64,000 nucleotides of DNA from Amia ocellicauda (lineage: Eukaryota > Chordata > Actinopteri > Amiiformes > Amiidae), in contig NC_089858.1 in assembly GCF_036373705.1 (NCBI RefSeq), forward strand, positions 32,998,749 to 33,062,748, read 5' to 3'. The position numbers and the translations under genes were made by a program. The notes under the pieces were generated by a model. It was not told where the DNA came from. It saw only the letters and a list, made by a program, of their open reading frames with translations, and ran no database searches. Shown here piece after piece: positions 34,651 to 46,781 of the stretch; position 1 is the first letter of the stretch; every line of letters begins with the position of its first letter.

Positions 34651-34952
34651 AGTCTCAGACTCAAATCCTGGAGGGCCGTGTGGATGCCGCTTTTCGTTCC
34701 AACACAGTCCTCAATTATTTAATTTGTTAATGAATTATTCAGTTTGACGTATTTTAAAATATATTGCGATGCATTTTACAGTTGATGGTCTAGAAGTACA
34801 TTTGATTCAAGGTACAATTGCTTATAAAACATCATGGGTTCTGGATAGCTGTTTAAATGTATCTAATTAAATAATTAGTAATTCAATTAAGTAAGTGAGG
34901 ACTCTATTGGAACGAAAACCAGCATACACACGGCCCTCCAGGGACTGAGTGA
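34651..34952. mobile_element. MITE with about 65-bp inverted repeats
   Basis: The left end CCTGGAGGGCCGTGTGGATG continues with TTTTCGTTCCAACACAGTCC and TCAATTATTTAATT. The right end carries the reverse complement (GGACTCTATTGGAACGAAAA ... ACACGGCCCTCCAGG). The pairing spans about 65 bp with few mismatches around an AT-rich centre. This is a non-autonomous DNA transposon; the superfamily is not settled. Confidence 0.8.
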
Positions 34953-35281
34953 GAAGCTCCTTCTAGGTCATGGTGAAGGTAAAGTGCAACTGTCCTGTAT
35001 CAAGAGGGGAGCTGGGCTGTTGTAACAGTGTAGTAAAATCGTCACTTAAAGGTTTACTTAAACTATTAACTGTAAACACCTGCAAGATATAACTAATAAT
35101 AATACACATATTATACATTACCAATATTTGTATTATCTGTAGCAGTGGTCACAGTTAACAGATTAATATTAATGATATGAACACTGTTGGGATTAGTTTT
35201 CTGCTGTAATAGCTGTAAATCCTGTGCTCTGACGCAGCCTGTCTAACCGTACGACAGCAAGACGTCACCAGAAGCTGCGGG
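34953..35281. other. Intergenic upstream of enkd1
   Basis: AT-rich non-coding DNA between the MITE and the enkd1 promoter. No gene or repeat was recognised in it. Confidence 0.5.
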
Positions 35282-35389
35282 GTTGCCATGGGGATGCGTA
35301 CCCGCTTGGGGGAAACGTGTGCACTGCGTCATCAGTTTGCGTTGCTCTGCTCGTCAGTTACCTTTGCGGTTGCTGTCGGACTTAATAAG
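35282..35389 (+). promoter_or_regulatory. enkd1 promoter with X-box-like site and exon 1
   Basis: GTTGCCATGGGGAT at 35282-35295 closely resembles the RFX X-box GTTGCCATGGCAAC, the site that drives many cilium genes. About 100 bp further, CTTAATAAG is followed by GTAATT, a plausible donor at 35390. With the acceptor CCCCAG at 35985 it would make a 5'UTR exon upstream of the enkd1 start codon. Start site and exon 1 borders are inferred. Confidence 0.5.
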
Positions 35390-36016
35390 GTAATTCTGTG
35401 AATGTGTCTTGTAAAACGTATTAAACACACGAAGCTGTTTGCTGTGTGAGAAGTCCCGCTAAATACGGGGCTGTTCTGGTGGTCTCTTAACGATGTAATC
35501 TGTTGCTTTCCCAGAAAAGATAAGTTTGTTGTTGAGATGGACAGGCGTGAAAAGGAAATCAGTTAATTAATTAGTGTACTGGATAAATGTCCAACTGTAT
35601 CGCAATGATGGCGTCGCTATAAGGAAGGAAGAGGGGGCAGGTCGGGCAGGATTTGAACAGTCTTTAAAATACTGTCAGAACTGTATGGCCCTGTGCTGAA
35701 CTGTATTTTAGGAGCACACTTAATATGATGCAGATATAAACATTGTTTCTGCTTTGCAAGGCTGAAGTTGTTTATATTGTTTAAAAGTTGTTTTAAATTG
35801 ATTACACAAAAAATACTTTCACAGAGATTTGTAAATATATATATTATACCTCCCATTGCTGATATAAGTTTTTGTTTTATATTATATTATTCAAGGGTTA
35901 TGTTACTATCTAAAACAAACCCTGTGGTATCAGTAACATTAACCATGATGTATATGTGTACAATAACACATTACTGTCTCCCCAGCCCCCAGCGATCCCG
36001 TGTGTCTGAGTGGAGG

Positions 36017-36532
36017 ATGTGTGAAGGACTGTCCCGGATCTCGGGGCCCATCCCCCCGGACCCCTCGCTGTTCCCCGAGCTGTACCGCCGCCCTGCTTCA
36101 GGTGAGACCCTGCCTGGGCATATTTAGGCTATCTGTGTTTGTCTATGTATGCGTGCATGAATCTGTGCGGGCTTGTGTTTGTGCGTCCCAGTGTGTTAGT
36201 GTGTCACTGCCACACACTGACTCTTTCTCTCGTCCTCTCTCTTCTTCTGTGCTCATCCCTCTCTCACAGCCCGTGGGCGTTTGGAGGGCAATGATATGAA
36301 GCTGGCCCTGCTGGCCGGCCCACTGGCCCCTGACCCCACCCTGCACCCTGGCTGCTACAGTGCTCGGGCCCCCCCTCCGCCCCGCGTGCGCCCCAACGCC
36401 ACACACATCCTGGAGAGGGGTCAGCGGGGGGTCGTGGGGAGCCTGCTGCAGCTGGAGGGCATCGCCTTGGACCCCGGACCACCGAAACACAGTGTGTACC
36501 CTCTGACACACACCACAGTACAGCACACTCTC

Positions 36533-36571
<39 letters not shown>

Positions 36572-39500
36572 CACACACTTGTGTTTATTTGTGAATCATG
36601 TTCTGTATGTGTCATGTCCTGTGTGTGTTGTGTGTTCAGGGAAGGAGGTGCGTGACCATGGCAAGGAGAACGTGCGCCGGCTCCGTGAGATTCAGCGCCG
36701 CTGTCGGGAGCGCGAGGCTGAGAGGGGCGGGGTGGCCGCTGGGCCGGTCCGCGCGCTCTGGAGGTCCCCCAAATACGACACTGTGCCCTCAAAGGTCATG
36801 AGCCAGCTGCAGGTCAGTCGGGGTCAAGAGTGTACCGGCCAATTTGCTCGTTCCTCAGATTGTGTTCATCAAGATGAGTGAACTCAAATTACATACAATA
36901 ACTACATTATTTTGGGATGAGGGCTAGTTTCTCTCTCTCTCTCTCCATTGGCCCCCTGTCCCTCAGGTGTGACAGGTAGCTGGGTGTTGTGTTTTGTTGT
37001 GTTTCGGCTGCCAGGTTCACACAGCTGTTGTCTTCCACCAGGAGAAGCTGGAATTTCTGGGCATCCGGGAAGTTAGTGGAGAGATCTGTCATTGGGGGAT
37101 TTTGTATGTATTGTAATTGTTGATATTTGTCACATTGTACATAAGAAAGTTTACAAACGAGAGGAGGCCATTCGACCCATCATTCTCATTTGGTGTCCAT
37201 TAATAACTAAGTGATCCAAGGATCCTATCCAGTCTGTTTTTAAATGTTCCCAAACTTTCAGCTTCTATCACATCGCTGGGGAGTTTGTTCCAGATTGTGA
37301 CAACTCTTTGTGTAAAGAAATGTCTCCTGTTTTCTGTCTTGAATGCCTTGAAGCCCCATTTCCATGTGTGTCCCCGGGTGCGTGTGTCCCTGCTGATCTG
37401 GAAAAGCTCCTCTGGTTTGATGTGGTCGATGCCTTTCATGATTTTGAAGACTTGGATCAAGTCCCCACCTAGTCTCCTCTGTTCCAGGGTGAAAAGGTTC
37501 AGTCCCTCAGTAGGACATTCCCTTCAGACCTGGAATAAGTCTGGTTGCTCTCCTCTGAACTGCCTCTAGAGCAGCGATATCTTTCTTGAAGTGTGGAGCC
37601 CAGAACTGCACACAGTATCCAGATGAGGTCTAACTAGTGCATTGTACAGTCTGAACATCACTGCCCTTGTTCTCAATTCTACACTTTTGACAATATACCC
37701 TAACATCCTGTTTGTCTTTTATTGCTTCCCCACACTGTTTGGATGGAGAAAGTGAGGAGTCCACATAGACTCCTAGGTCTCTCATGCGATACTTCATCTA
37801 ATTCTACAGTGCATCCGGAAAGTATTCACAGTGCTTCACTTTTTCCACATTTTGTTATGTTACAGCCTTATTCCAAAATGGATTAAATTCATTATTTTCC
37901 TCAAAATTCTACAAACAATACCCCATAATGACAACGTGAAAGAAGTTTGTTTGAAATCTTTGCACATTAATTAAAAAAAAAAAAAAAGCACATGTACATA
38001 AGTATTCACAGCCTTTGCTCAATACTTTGTTGAAGCACCTTTGGCACCAATTACAGCCTCAAGTCTTTTGGAGTATGATGCTACAAGCTTGGCACACCTA
38101 TTTTGGGCAGTTTCTCCCATTCTTCTTTGCAGGACCTCTCAAGCTCCATCAGGTTGGATGGGGAGCATTGGTGCACAGCCATTTTCAGATCTCTCAAGAG
38201 ATGTTCAATCGGGTTCAAGTCTGGGCTCTGGCTGGGCCACTCAAGGACATTCACAGAGTTGTCCTGTAGCCACTCCTTTGTTATCTTGGCTGTGTGCTTA
38301 GGGTTGTTGTCCTGTTTGAAGATGAACCTTCGCCCCAGTCTGAGGTCCAGAGTGCTCTGGAGCAGGTTTTCATCAAGGATGTCTCTGTACATTGCTGCAT
38401 TCATCTTTCCCTCGATCCGGACTAGTCTCCCAGTTCCTGCCACTGAAAAACATCCCCACAGCATGATGCTGCCAACACCATGCTTCACTGTAGGGATGGT
38501 ACCGGCCAGGTGATGAGCGGTGCCTGGTTTCCTCCAGACATGATGCTTGCCATTCAGGCCAAAGAGTTCAATCTTTGTTTCATCAGACCAGAGAATTTTG
38601 TTTCTCATGGTCTGAGAGTCCTTCAGGTGCCTTTTGCAAACTCCAGGCGGGCCGTCATGTGCCTTTTACGGAGGAGTGGCTTCTGTCTGGCCACTCTACC
38701 ATACAGGCCTGATTGGTGGAGTGCTGCAGAGATGGTTGTTCTTCTGGAAGGTTCTCCTCTCTCCACAGAGACACGCTGAAGCTCTGTCAGAGTGACCATC
38801 GGGTTCTTGGTTACCTCCCTGACTAAGACCCTTCTCCCCTGATCGCTCAGTTTGGCCGGGCGGACAGCTCTCGGAAGAGTCCTGGTGGTTACAAACTTCT
38901 TCCATTTACGGATGATGGAGGCCACTGTGCTCATTGTGACCTTCAATGCTGCAGAAATGTTTCTGTACCCTTCCCCAGATCTGTGCGTCGATACAATCCT
39001 GTCTCAGAGGTCTACAGACAATTCCTTGGACTTCATGGCTTGGTTTGTGCTCTGACATGCACTGTTAACTGTGGGACCTTATATAGACAGGTGTGTGCCT
39101 TTCTAAATCATGTCCAATCAACTGAATTTACCACAGGTGGACTCCAATCAAGTTATAGAAACATCTCAAGGATGATCAGTGGAAACAGGATGCACCTGAG
39201 CTCAATTTTGAGTGTCATGGCAAAGGCTGTGAATACTTATGTACATGTGCTTTTTTTCTTTTTTCTTTTTTATACATTTGCAAAGATTTCAAACAAACTT
39301 CTTTCACGTTGTCATTATGGGGTATTGTTTGTAGAATTTTGAGGAAAATAATGAATTTAATCAATTTTGGAATAATCTGTAACATAACAAAATGTGGAAA
39401 AAGTGAAGCGCTGTGAATACTTTCTGGATGCACTGTATTCCTCCCATAGTGTAATTATAGTGGACATTTTTGTTACCTGCGTGTATTACCTTGCACTTTT

Positions 39501-40686
39501 CCACATTGAATTTCATCTGCCAGGTGTCGGCCCACAACTCGATATTATCTAAGTCCCTTTGAATAACCTGTGCTGCCCAAATTGTATCTACATGTAGTAT
39601 GTAGTGTAGTATGACGTGCGTCTCTGTCTCGGGCTCTGTAGTAAACAGTCACAGCCAGACCTCTCTGGGCAGCTGGGTCTCCGTGACCAGGCTGTGTCTG
39701 TCTTTGTCATTTATATTTCTCTCTCTGTCTCCGCCCCACCTGCAGGAGACGACCCCCCCCAAGAAGCCAGAGTGTCAGAACTTCCTGAAGGCACACTCGC
39801 GCTGTGGCAGTGCCGGCCCCCCCCCGCGCCGCCCACCCTCCTGCCCTGCCTCCCCCCGCCGCCCCTCCACCTCCCCCTCCTCACCCACCTCCCCCCCCCG
39901 CGCTCCCTCCCCCTGCCCCGTCCCTGCAGAGAGCGCTGAGGTGAGCTGAGGAGAGTCTTCTGTGTGCGGGGAGTGCATTATTATTAATTAACCCCCCTAC
40001 CTCTTATTACAGATAATATAAGGCTTTCTCAATATAACTCTCTCTCTCTCTGTCAGCCTCTCTCAAATTCAGATGGTGCTTTGTTGGCATGACAAACATT
40101 TGTAGTATAACCAATTAAATATACACACACATCAATGGTAACAATAAACATCACATCTGTACACACTGGATTAACACAGGGAAGTGGGATAAGTGAAAAT
40201 ATAGGGATAGTGAGTATACAATACGTGCATATACATACTTAAATCATACAATCATATTCTCTGTGCAGATGGTCGTGCGGGGGAGGTCTGTGGACTTCGT
40301 GAGACACAACGCACTGGCGGCGTTCCGGGGGCGCTCCCGCTCCTGCGACCCAGCCGAGCGACAGAGGAGAGAGAGAGAGAGAGCGCCCAGCCCCTCGCAG
40401 CCCCGCGGGGTCGTCCCCCAGTAGTGAGTCTCTCTCTATCCCTTCCTCCCCCGCTCTCTGTCTTTCCCCCACCCAATCATGGTGCAGTGTGCATGTAATG
40501 CAGTCTGTATTGATCTCTCCGCAGTCTGCAGGAGCGCAAGCAGCAGTGGCGTCAGGAGGAGGAGGAGAAGAGGCGGAGTGCGCCGGACCCCTCTGTGCCC
40601 CCCGGACACACACAGCTCCCTGAGGTGGAGAGACAGGAGACACTCAACTCACTGAAAGAGAGTAAGACACACACACACTCGCAAAG

Positions 40687-40726
<40 letters not shown>

Positions 40727-40927
40727 TCACTCACACAACCCTCTCTCTCTCTCTCTCTCTGTCCAGCCCAGCGCTCTCTGGTGCGGGAGCTGCTGTCCCT
40801 GCCGGTCAGAGCTGACACTCTCAGTATGCAGAGCCGCCGGGCTGAGCTGGATAGGAAGCTGTCGGAAGTGGAGGAGGCCATCAAGGTCTTCTCCCGGCCA
40901 AAAGTCTACATCCGGGTCGACTCCTGA
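36017..40927 (+). CDS. enkd1: Enkurin domain-containing protein 1
   Basis: A centrosomal and ciliary microtubule-associated protein. Seven coding exons rebuild 375 codons (human about 346): 36017-36101, 36270-36491, 36640-36812, 39746-39940, 40269-40423, 40525-40661, 40767-40927. The N-terminus [20 protein letters not shown] and the blocks [33 protein letters not shown] and [15 protein letters not shown] match the family. A Pro/Ser/Arg-rich low-complexity linker (exon 4) is longer than in human. The C-terminal enkurin region has [19 protein letters not shown] and [20 protein letters not shown], ending KVYIRVDS. The ATG at 36017 is in the exon after the predicted 5'UTR exon. Intron 36813-39745 holds a LINE with a nested Tc1. 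In human the gene lies on 16q22, not in this block. Confidence 0.93.
36538..36571. repeat. CA microsatellite in enkd1 intron
   Basis: A (CA)n run of about 16 copies, intronic, about 70 bp before the acceptor of the exon at 36640. Confidence 0.9.
37125..39600 (-). mobile_element. CR1-like LINE fragment, interrupted by a Tc1
   Basis: On the minus strand, 37460-37200 encodes the C-terminal end of a CR1/jockey-type reverse transcriptase: [39 protein letters not shown] and [11 protein letters not shown]. Further blocks continue upstream (ALVRPHLD near 37640; [10 protein letters not shown] near 37775) and resume beyond the nested Tc1 at 39438-39600 with [20 protein letters not shown]. Several stops and frameshifts show it is dead. 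The 3' end lies near 37125-37145. It fills most of an enkd1 intron in antisense orientation. Confidence 0.8.
37807..39435 (-). mobile_element. Near-complete Tc1 transposon nested in the LINE
   Basis: A 1,629-bp element flanked by TA (37805-37806 and 39436-39437). The terminal inverted repeats start CAGTGCATCC(G/A)GAAAGTATT and include TCACTTTTTCCACATTTTGT on the left and its reverse complement on the right. The minus-strand transposase starts at ATG 39036 but has a TGA at codon 11. It continues with a helix-turn-helix and linker ([32 protein letters not shown]), loses one A near 38625 (frameshift), then carries the catalytic blocks [24 protein letters not shown] and [10 protein letters not shown]. 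It ends early near 38081. The LINE sequence is contiguous across the insertion, so this is the younger of the two. Confidence 0.93.
40064..40120 (-). mobile_element. LINE 3'-tail fragment in enkd1 intron
   Basis: TCAAATTCAGATGGTGCTTTGTTGGCATGACAAAC (here 40064-40098) resembles the tail at 22229 (AGCTTTATTGG then TATGACAAC). Only the terminal tail is present. Confidence 0.5.
40693..40726. repeat. CA microsatellite before the last enkd1 exon
   Basis: A (CA)n run of about 16 copies followed by ACTC and CT runs, in the intron just before the acceptor at 40766. Confidence 0.9.
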
Positions 40928-41239
40928 TTCTGCGTCAGACACAACCGGGTCGGGTCAGATGTGATCACAGTGTATCTAAACAGACATTGCAGTTTCATTG
41001 AATGCCTGTCCCTCTTCATGTATATTTATTTATTTGAGTTTAGTTATTGTCCTTTTCCCTGTGTCTTTCACCTCCATGTGTGCGGCAGGATGCTCTGCTC
41101 TCTGTGTGGTGTTGCTCAGGGGCCCAGCATGCTGGCTGTCCTCCGCAGAGTGGTGATGAAGTCCGTACCCCCCCCACAGCACGTGTGTGCATGCATGCAT
41201 GTGTTAGTGTGTGTTTATGAGTTTGAGTTATTATTAAGT

Positions 41240-41300
41240 AAGTCGCCCTGGGTAAGGCTGTCTGCTAATCAATATTGTAATGATGATAATAATAATAATT
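41240..41300 (+). mobile_element. SINE-like 3' tail
   Basis: AAGTCGCCCTGGGTAAGGCT followed by GTCTGCTAAT and an AAT/TAAT run matches the shape of a 3' tail that recurs across fish SINEs. No upstream tRNA-derived head with A and B boxes was recognised, so this may be a truncated copy. It lies downstream of the enkd1 stop, probably in its 3'UTR or just beyond. Confidence 0.5.
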
Positions 41301-41696
41301 ATGGCCTTACCAAGTTCTTACGAAAACACATTTTTCACAAAAACATGATCACAGTGCAAACATACAGCATCCGTCCCCAGGAATGTGAGCTGCAGTGGGA
41401 TGGGTGCGGTTCCCGGGCTGTGTGTGTCTGGGGTGTGTGTTGCTGTGTGTTTTGATTTGATTCTTCTGGAAAATACTGTATGATAACGGTCAGGCCTGTG
41501 TACAATGTAGCTGATAGTGTTTAAATAGATGGCCGTGGTTCCTGTAAAGTCCATCTCTCTTTAAGACACCGGGGTGAAGGGCTGTCCAGTCCAGTCCGGC
41601 ACATTCCAGTATAACACAGATTTTTAAACAAAAAATGTATATATGTAGGTGAATCACTAAAGAGAAAAGTTGTTCATTAACACAAACACCATTACA

Positions 41697-41702
41697 AATA
41701 AA
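41697..41702 (+). terminator. Possible enkd1 poly(A) signal
   Basis: AATAAA, 770 bp after the enkd1 stop codon in AT-rich sequence. No earlier canonical signal was noticed, but variant signals could act first. Confidence 0.35.
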
Positions 41703-41719
41703 ATTAAATAAGAAACAAA

Positions 41720-42533
41720 ATGTGTATGGTTGTTTCGTCCCTTTCCAACATGGCTTCCCCGTCTTTGCCGGCGGCCATGTTGCTATCACAGGATGAGGCG
41801 CCGCGGTGGAAGCAGGAGGAGGAAGTGTGAGACTTGCTTTAATGTATTTATTTATTTATTTATTTATTTATGTGTTTATTTATATAGGGGATCAAAACTG
41901 AGACCAAAGTCAAAGACACTAACTTGAGGTCAGCTGATTGCCATGGTTCAGACGGAGCCTTGGAAAGCATGTCCAGCAGGACATCAAGGCTCCATGCGGG
42001 CAGTGAAAGGGCGTGAGGAGGCCACAGCCCGCACGCTCCTTTCACAAACTGTGAGGCCAGGAAAAGGTTCCCGTGTCCGGCACTCCACTGTGGCTGGCAG
42101 GCAGCCCGTGCGCTGTGGTGCATTAGTGACCAACAAGTCAACTGCCACTATCTCCCAGCCAAGTCAGCCACGTAGAGGCCCGACAGGCTCGCAGGGTTGC
42201 GCAGGCTCGCTGCTTGGGCAGCAGGCCTTCTGGAGAAGGGTTTCAGTGACCCGAATTGCCCGTTGGGGCAGGACAGGTCCTGGGACTCTCCAGACAGGGG
42301 GGGAAAGGAGACTAGTGCTGTGATGGTGGAGTTGATCTGATGAAATTCAGTCGATCCTGCTTCTCTGGATCCTGTGTCCTGGAGAAGGGGCCGTCACTGG
42401 TGGTCCCAAGAGGACTACAGCTCCGCCAGGAGTAACGGGAGGCGAAACTCTGGAGCCACTGAAGCCCTGCCATCACTCTGGGAAGAGGATGTCTCCTCTG
42501 GATTGACCGTGTGAGGCGCAGCGTTGGGCGTGG
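41720..42533. other. enkd1-polb intergenic region
   Basis: A (TTTA)n run occupies about 41845-41882. 41930-42330 is more GC-rich and open on both strands (minus 42141-41860; plus 41943-42323) without a family I recognise; it may be a transposon remnant. No gene is called. Confidence 0.45.
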
Positions 42534-42541
42534 TGACGTCA
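42534..42541 (+). promoter_or_regulatory. CRE/ATF palindrome in the polb promoter
   Basis: TGACGTCA, a perfect cAMP-response element, lies 146 bp upstream of the polb ATG in a CpG-rich stretch. The human POLB core promoter also depends on a single ATF/CREB palindrome, so this looks like a conserved promoter element. Occupancy cannot be seen from sequence. Confidence 0.75.
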
Positions 42542-42686
42542 TCACTACGCGCCGCGTCGCTTCCCCTCACGTCTGCGTCGCCACTAGAACGGCAGTCGCC
42601 TTTGTTGTTGCTCCCATATTTTGCCCAGTAATAATATTAATAAACGACTCGCATTTCAGCAGCCATAACACCGATATCCTGCGATA

Positions 42687-43941
42687 ATGAGCAAGAGGAA
42701 AGCGCCGCAGGAATCTCTGAACGAAGGGATCACCGACTTTCTCGTAGGTAGGGAAAGCGAGCAGTTCCGCGGAGCAGCCCCTCAGCACCGGGCTAGACTG
42801 CGTTGCGGTGGGTCGCTCCGGGTACATCAGCTGGCTCTTGGGTCATGGTGTTGAACTGTAACTAGCTCGGGAGATGGGGGTCAGGTTATCTCCCTCAGTT
42901 GCCACTAGAGCCGGTGTTGTGTCGTAGTGCGGCTGCGGATGTATTCTGCTTACATTGATCATACAGCGAAACAGCTCCCAAGCCTAACTGACCGGTTAAA
43001 CCTCTTTTAATATGTCGATATTTCAGAGCCAAATGAGGAACACACGAAGTGTCGCAGGGGGCAGGCAGGCATTTCATAATTATGGTTTGGATGTCCACCA
43101 TTTCATGTAATACCCCTGTTCCTAATAATACACAGTGTCAGACCGACCGGGCTGTACGCTGGGGGTGACGTCACCACCAAAGTGTTTTTTAAATACCCCA
43201 GCTGCCTCGTCCCGATTGGCCGGCCTTGTTTGTGACGGACCAATCAGAGGGCTAGGGTGGGAGGGCGATTTAGCGTTTGCATTTATATAGTAATTTATAA
43301 TGTTTTATTTACACATTAAAGACGATATACTTTCCATTATAATGATTATTACATGTATATTATTATTGTTATTTGCAGTGGTTTTGTTGTTACTCTATTA
43401 AGAGTCTACCTTATCCAGCTTTTCATATCAGTGTCTCCAGCACAGTCTTGAGGAAAAACGTGCTGAAAAATAAAAGCATTTTTTCTTTCTTATTCCTCTC
43501 TATCCTTCTCTCCTTCCTCCACTCTCTCTCTCACTCTCTCCCTCCTCCTGCAGAACTGGCCAATTATGAGAGGAATGTCAACAGAGCCATCCACAAGTAC
43601 AACGCTTACAGGTGAGCACTGTGCTGTGGGTCATTATTATTATTATTACTGTACTGTTCTAATAATTTCTGTTATTAGGTGACTGACAGGGTTTAGAGAA
43701 TGTGTGATTCCTGCCCTGCACTCTTGTACAGTGTGCTGTGTGATGACAGGTGCTATGAAAGGGTGCAGGGTGACTGGGGTAACAAGGAAAGAGGGCTATT
43801 AGTTTCTGGGGGTACTGAGTATTAACTGCCCCCCTCGTCCTTGTTTTCCCCACCAGGAAAGCTGCTTCGGTCATCGCAAAATACCCCCACAAGATCAGGA
43901 GCGGCACCGAGGCCAAGAAACTGGTAAAGCAGGGCAACGGG

Positions 43942-43981
<40 letters not shown>

Positions 43982-44361
43982 TTGTGTGTGTGTGTCTCTC
44001 TCTGTCTGTGTTCAGCACAGTGTCTTCAGTCTTTCTCTCTCTCCATCTTTGTATGTTTGTGTGTGTGTCAGGACGGTGTTGGGGCGAAGATCTCAGAGAA
44101 GATCGATGAGTTCCTGACAACAGGGAAGCTGCGCAAACTGGAGAAGGTGAGCGAGGGGTTAATCACCATGGGGCACACCTGGGGACATATCTTGGCCACA
44201 CACCTGTATCATGAGCTTCCTTGTCTGAGGACTAACACCCTGTACCTCTTCATCTCTGATCACCTCACTCTCTCTCTCCAGATTCGCAACGATGACACCA
44301 GCTCCTCCATCACCTTCCTCACCCGGGTCACTGGCATCGGGTATGAGGAGACGCCCCTTCA

Positions 44362-44416
<55 letters not shown>

Positions 44417-46717
44417 ACTGTTTCTTTCTCCCCCTCTCTTCTTCTCTTTATCTGTCTTTCCTTTCTGTCCACCTTTCTATGTACACCAATCGCTCTCTCT
44501 CTCTCAATTCCATTCAATTCAATGTAAGCTTTATAGGCAATACTAACTGAGATAAGTGTTGCCAGAGCATTGACAGACAAGTCCACCAATAGGTACAGAA
44601 ATCTGTCTCCCTCTGTCGTCTCTCTCCCAGCTCTCCATCTGTCACCCTCCCCCTCTCTATCTCTCACTCTGTTGCCTCTCTCCCAGCTTCCTCCCTCCCT
44701 CTCTCTCTCTCTTTCTCTCTCTAACTCTCTCTTTTTTTCTCTTTCTCTAACTCTCTGTCTCTCTCCAGGCCAGCAGCAGCTCGCAAGTTTTTTGAGGAGG
44801 GAGTGAAGACCTTGGATGGTAAGTCAGTGTGTGCAGATATAGTAGTCAGTGTGTAAACAGCGTGCGCAGTGTGTATTAAGTGTATGCAGATTTTAGTCAG
44901 TATGTATTCAGTGTGTAGTCAGTGTGTGCAGATTGTACTCAGTGTGTGTAGTAGTCCATGTGTAAACAGTGTGCTCGGTGTGTAGTAGAGTTCGACCGAT
45001 TAATCGGGCCGATAACAGCTTTTTGAAACTATCGGCAATTGGCAGAAATCAACACCAGTAAATGGCCGATAGTTTTTTTGGCGTTGTATGCATTAATATC
45101 CTTGGTTATAGGGGATTAACGCGGCCTCTAGTGGTGAAATGAAAACCATCACTGACTCCTCATGGAGTTTATGGTCCCATGTGACGCTGCTTGGCTGGAA
45201 CTTGATGCTCGCTTAACAACTTTGGCTGAGAGAAGAGGCACGTAAACAAGTTGTCAATAAAAGTTGTCTTGACACAGTCAATCAAACACTGAAAACAAAC
45301 AAAATAAACGTATATCCCTAAAAACCCACACCCACAGACATTTCCCCACTAGATTATTTTTTCTACCAATGAAATACTGTGATTCGAAGGGGATTGTACC
45401 ATTTATTTGATCGGGAAGTACAATAAATATTATTTATGTCCCCTAAGTAGTTTAGTAGTGAACAATAACAATTTCTGCGTTAAAAAAAAAATGATATGAA
45501 GTTATTGTAAATGCAAAGCTGCGTGGGCTTTAAATCAGGGCATTACATTTTTTTACATTTGGATCTTTTCTCATTCCTACTGAGTTATTTGCACAAGTCG
45601 TTTATTTGTAGATTCATATTTCTGTTTATGAACCTGTTTGTTTATATTATTTATTTTGAATCATATTTATTTGTGTAAAACAAGTGCGTGGATTACAAAC
45701 ATCAGGCATTTGTGTGACGCCCTTATATGATTCCAGAATATTCTAATGTTTCCATGCTAATCCGGTTGTAAAATAACACCAGCCACCTTTATTACTTACA
45801 AATGCAACACGAAGATCTATAAATAAAAGTAATACAATGTGTGGTGCAGTCATGTTTATTTTACATCTACATGTGTTTTTTGAGAAATAAGAAAGGAGTT
45901 CTACTAAACAAATCTACAAATGGAAAACGTGAAATACTGTCTAGTCTCTGTTTTAGCAGAGCCAGCAGCTCATCTGCTATTACTGAGTCTGTGTGAGAGT
46001 GAGGGTCACAGGCCGCTCTGCCCCCAGGCACCGCTGACCACAGCTCTGAGCCCCTCAGCGCCGCAGCTTCACATCTACACATTCTACAGCTAGCAGTTAT
46101 ACCCGCAAATAATAAAGTACCCAAAGGTTGTTATTACTGGAATTGTATTATCTGTAGTTTATTTTCATCAATTATTTTAAAAGGGTAATGTTGAATGAAT
46201 GCTGTAATTTTATCAAAAACTTTCCAATACATTCATTCTTCATAACTCCCTCATTTTCTTTTCCAAATTTTCACAAATTTCCAGAATTTGAATTGATCTA
46301 TTTTAACTGTTGCAAATTTACATTGAGTGCGATATATTTTATACAATATATTGATTTTATTGATAAAGAAAAATAATCGTCCTGTTAGTCGGAAATGTGC
46401 TTTCCCCTCCTAATTATTGTTATCGGTATTGGTTTTTAAAATCCAGTCGACCTCTAGTGTGTGTGTTCAGTGTATTCAGATTTTAGACAGTATGAATTCA
46501 GTGTGCGCAGTGTGTAGTCAGTGTACTGTCAGTGTGTATAGTAGTCAGTATGTATTCAGTGTGCGCAGATTGTATTCAGTGTGTAAACAGTGTGCGCAGT
46601 GTGTGTTCAGTGTGTGTTCAGTGTGTTTGATGCTATATCCTTTATTGTCTTTGCTCAGACCTGCGGAAGATTGAACACAAACTCAACCACCACCAGCAGA
46701 TTGGGCTGAAGTAAGAG

Positions 46718-46781
<64 letters not shown>

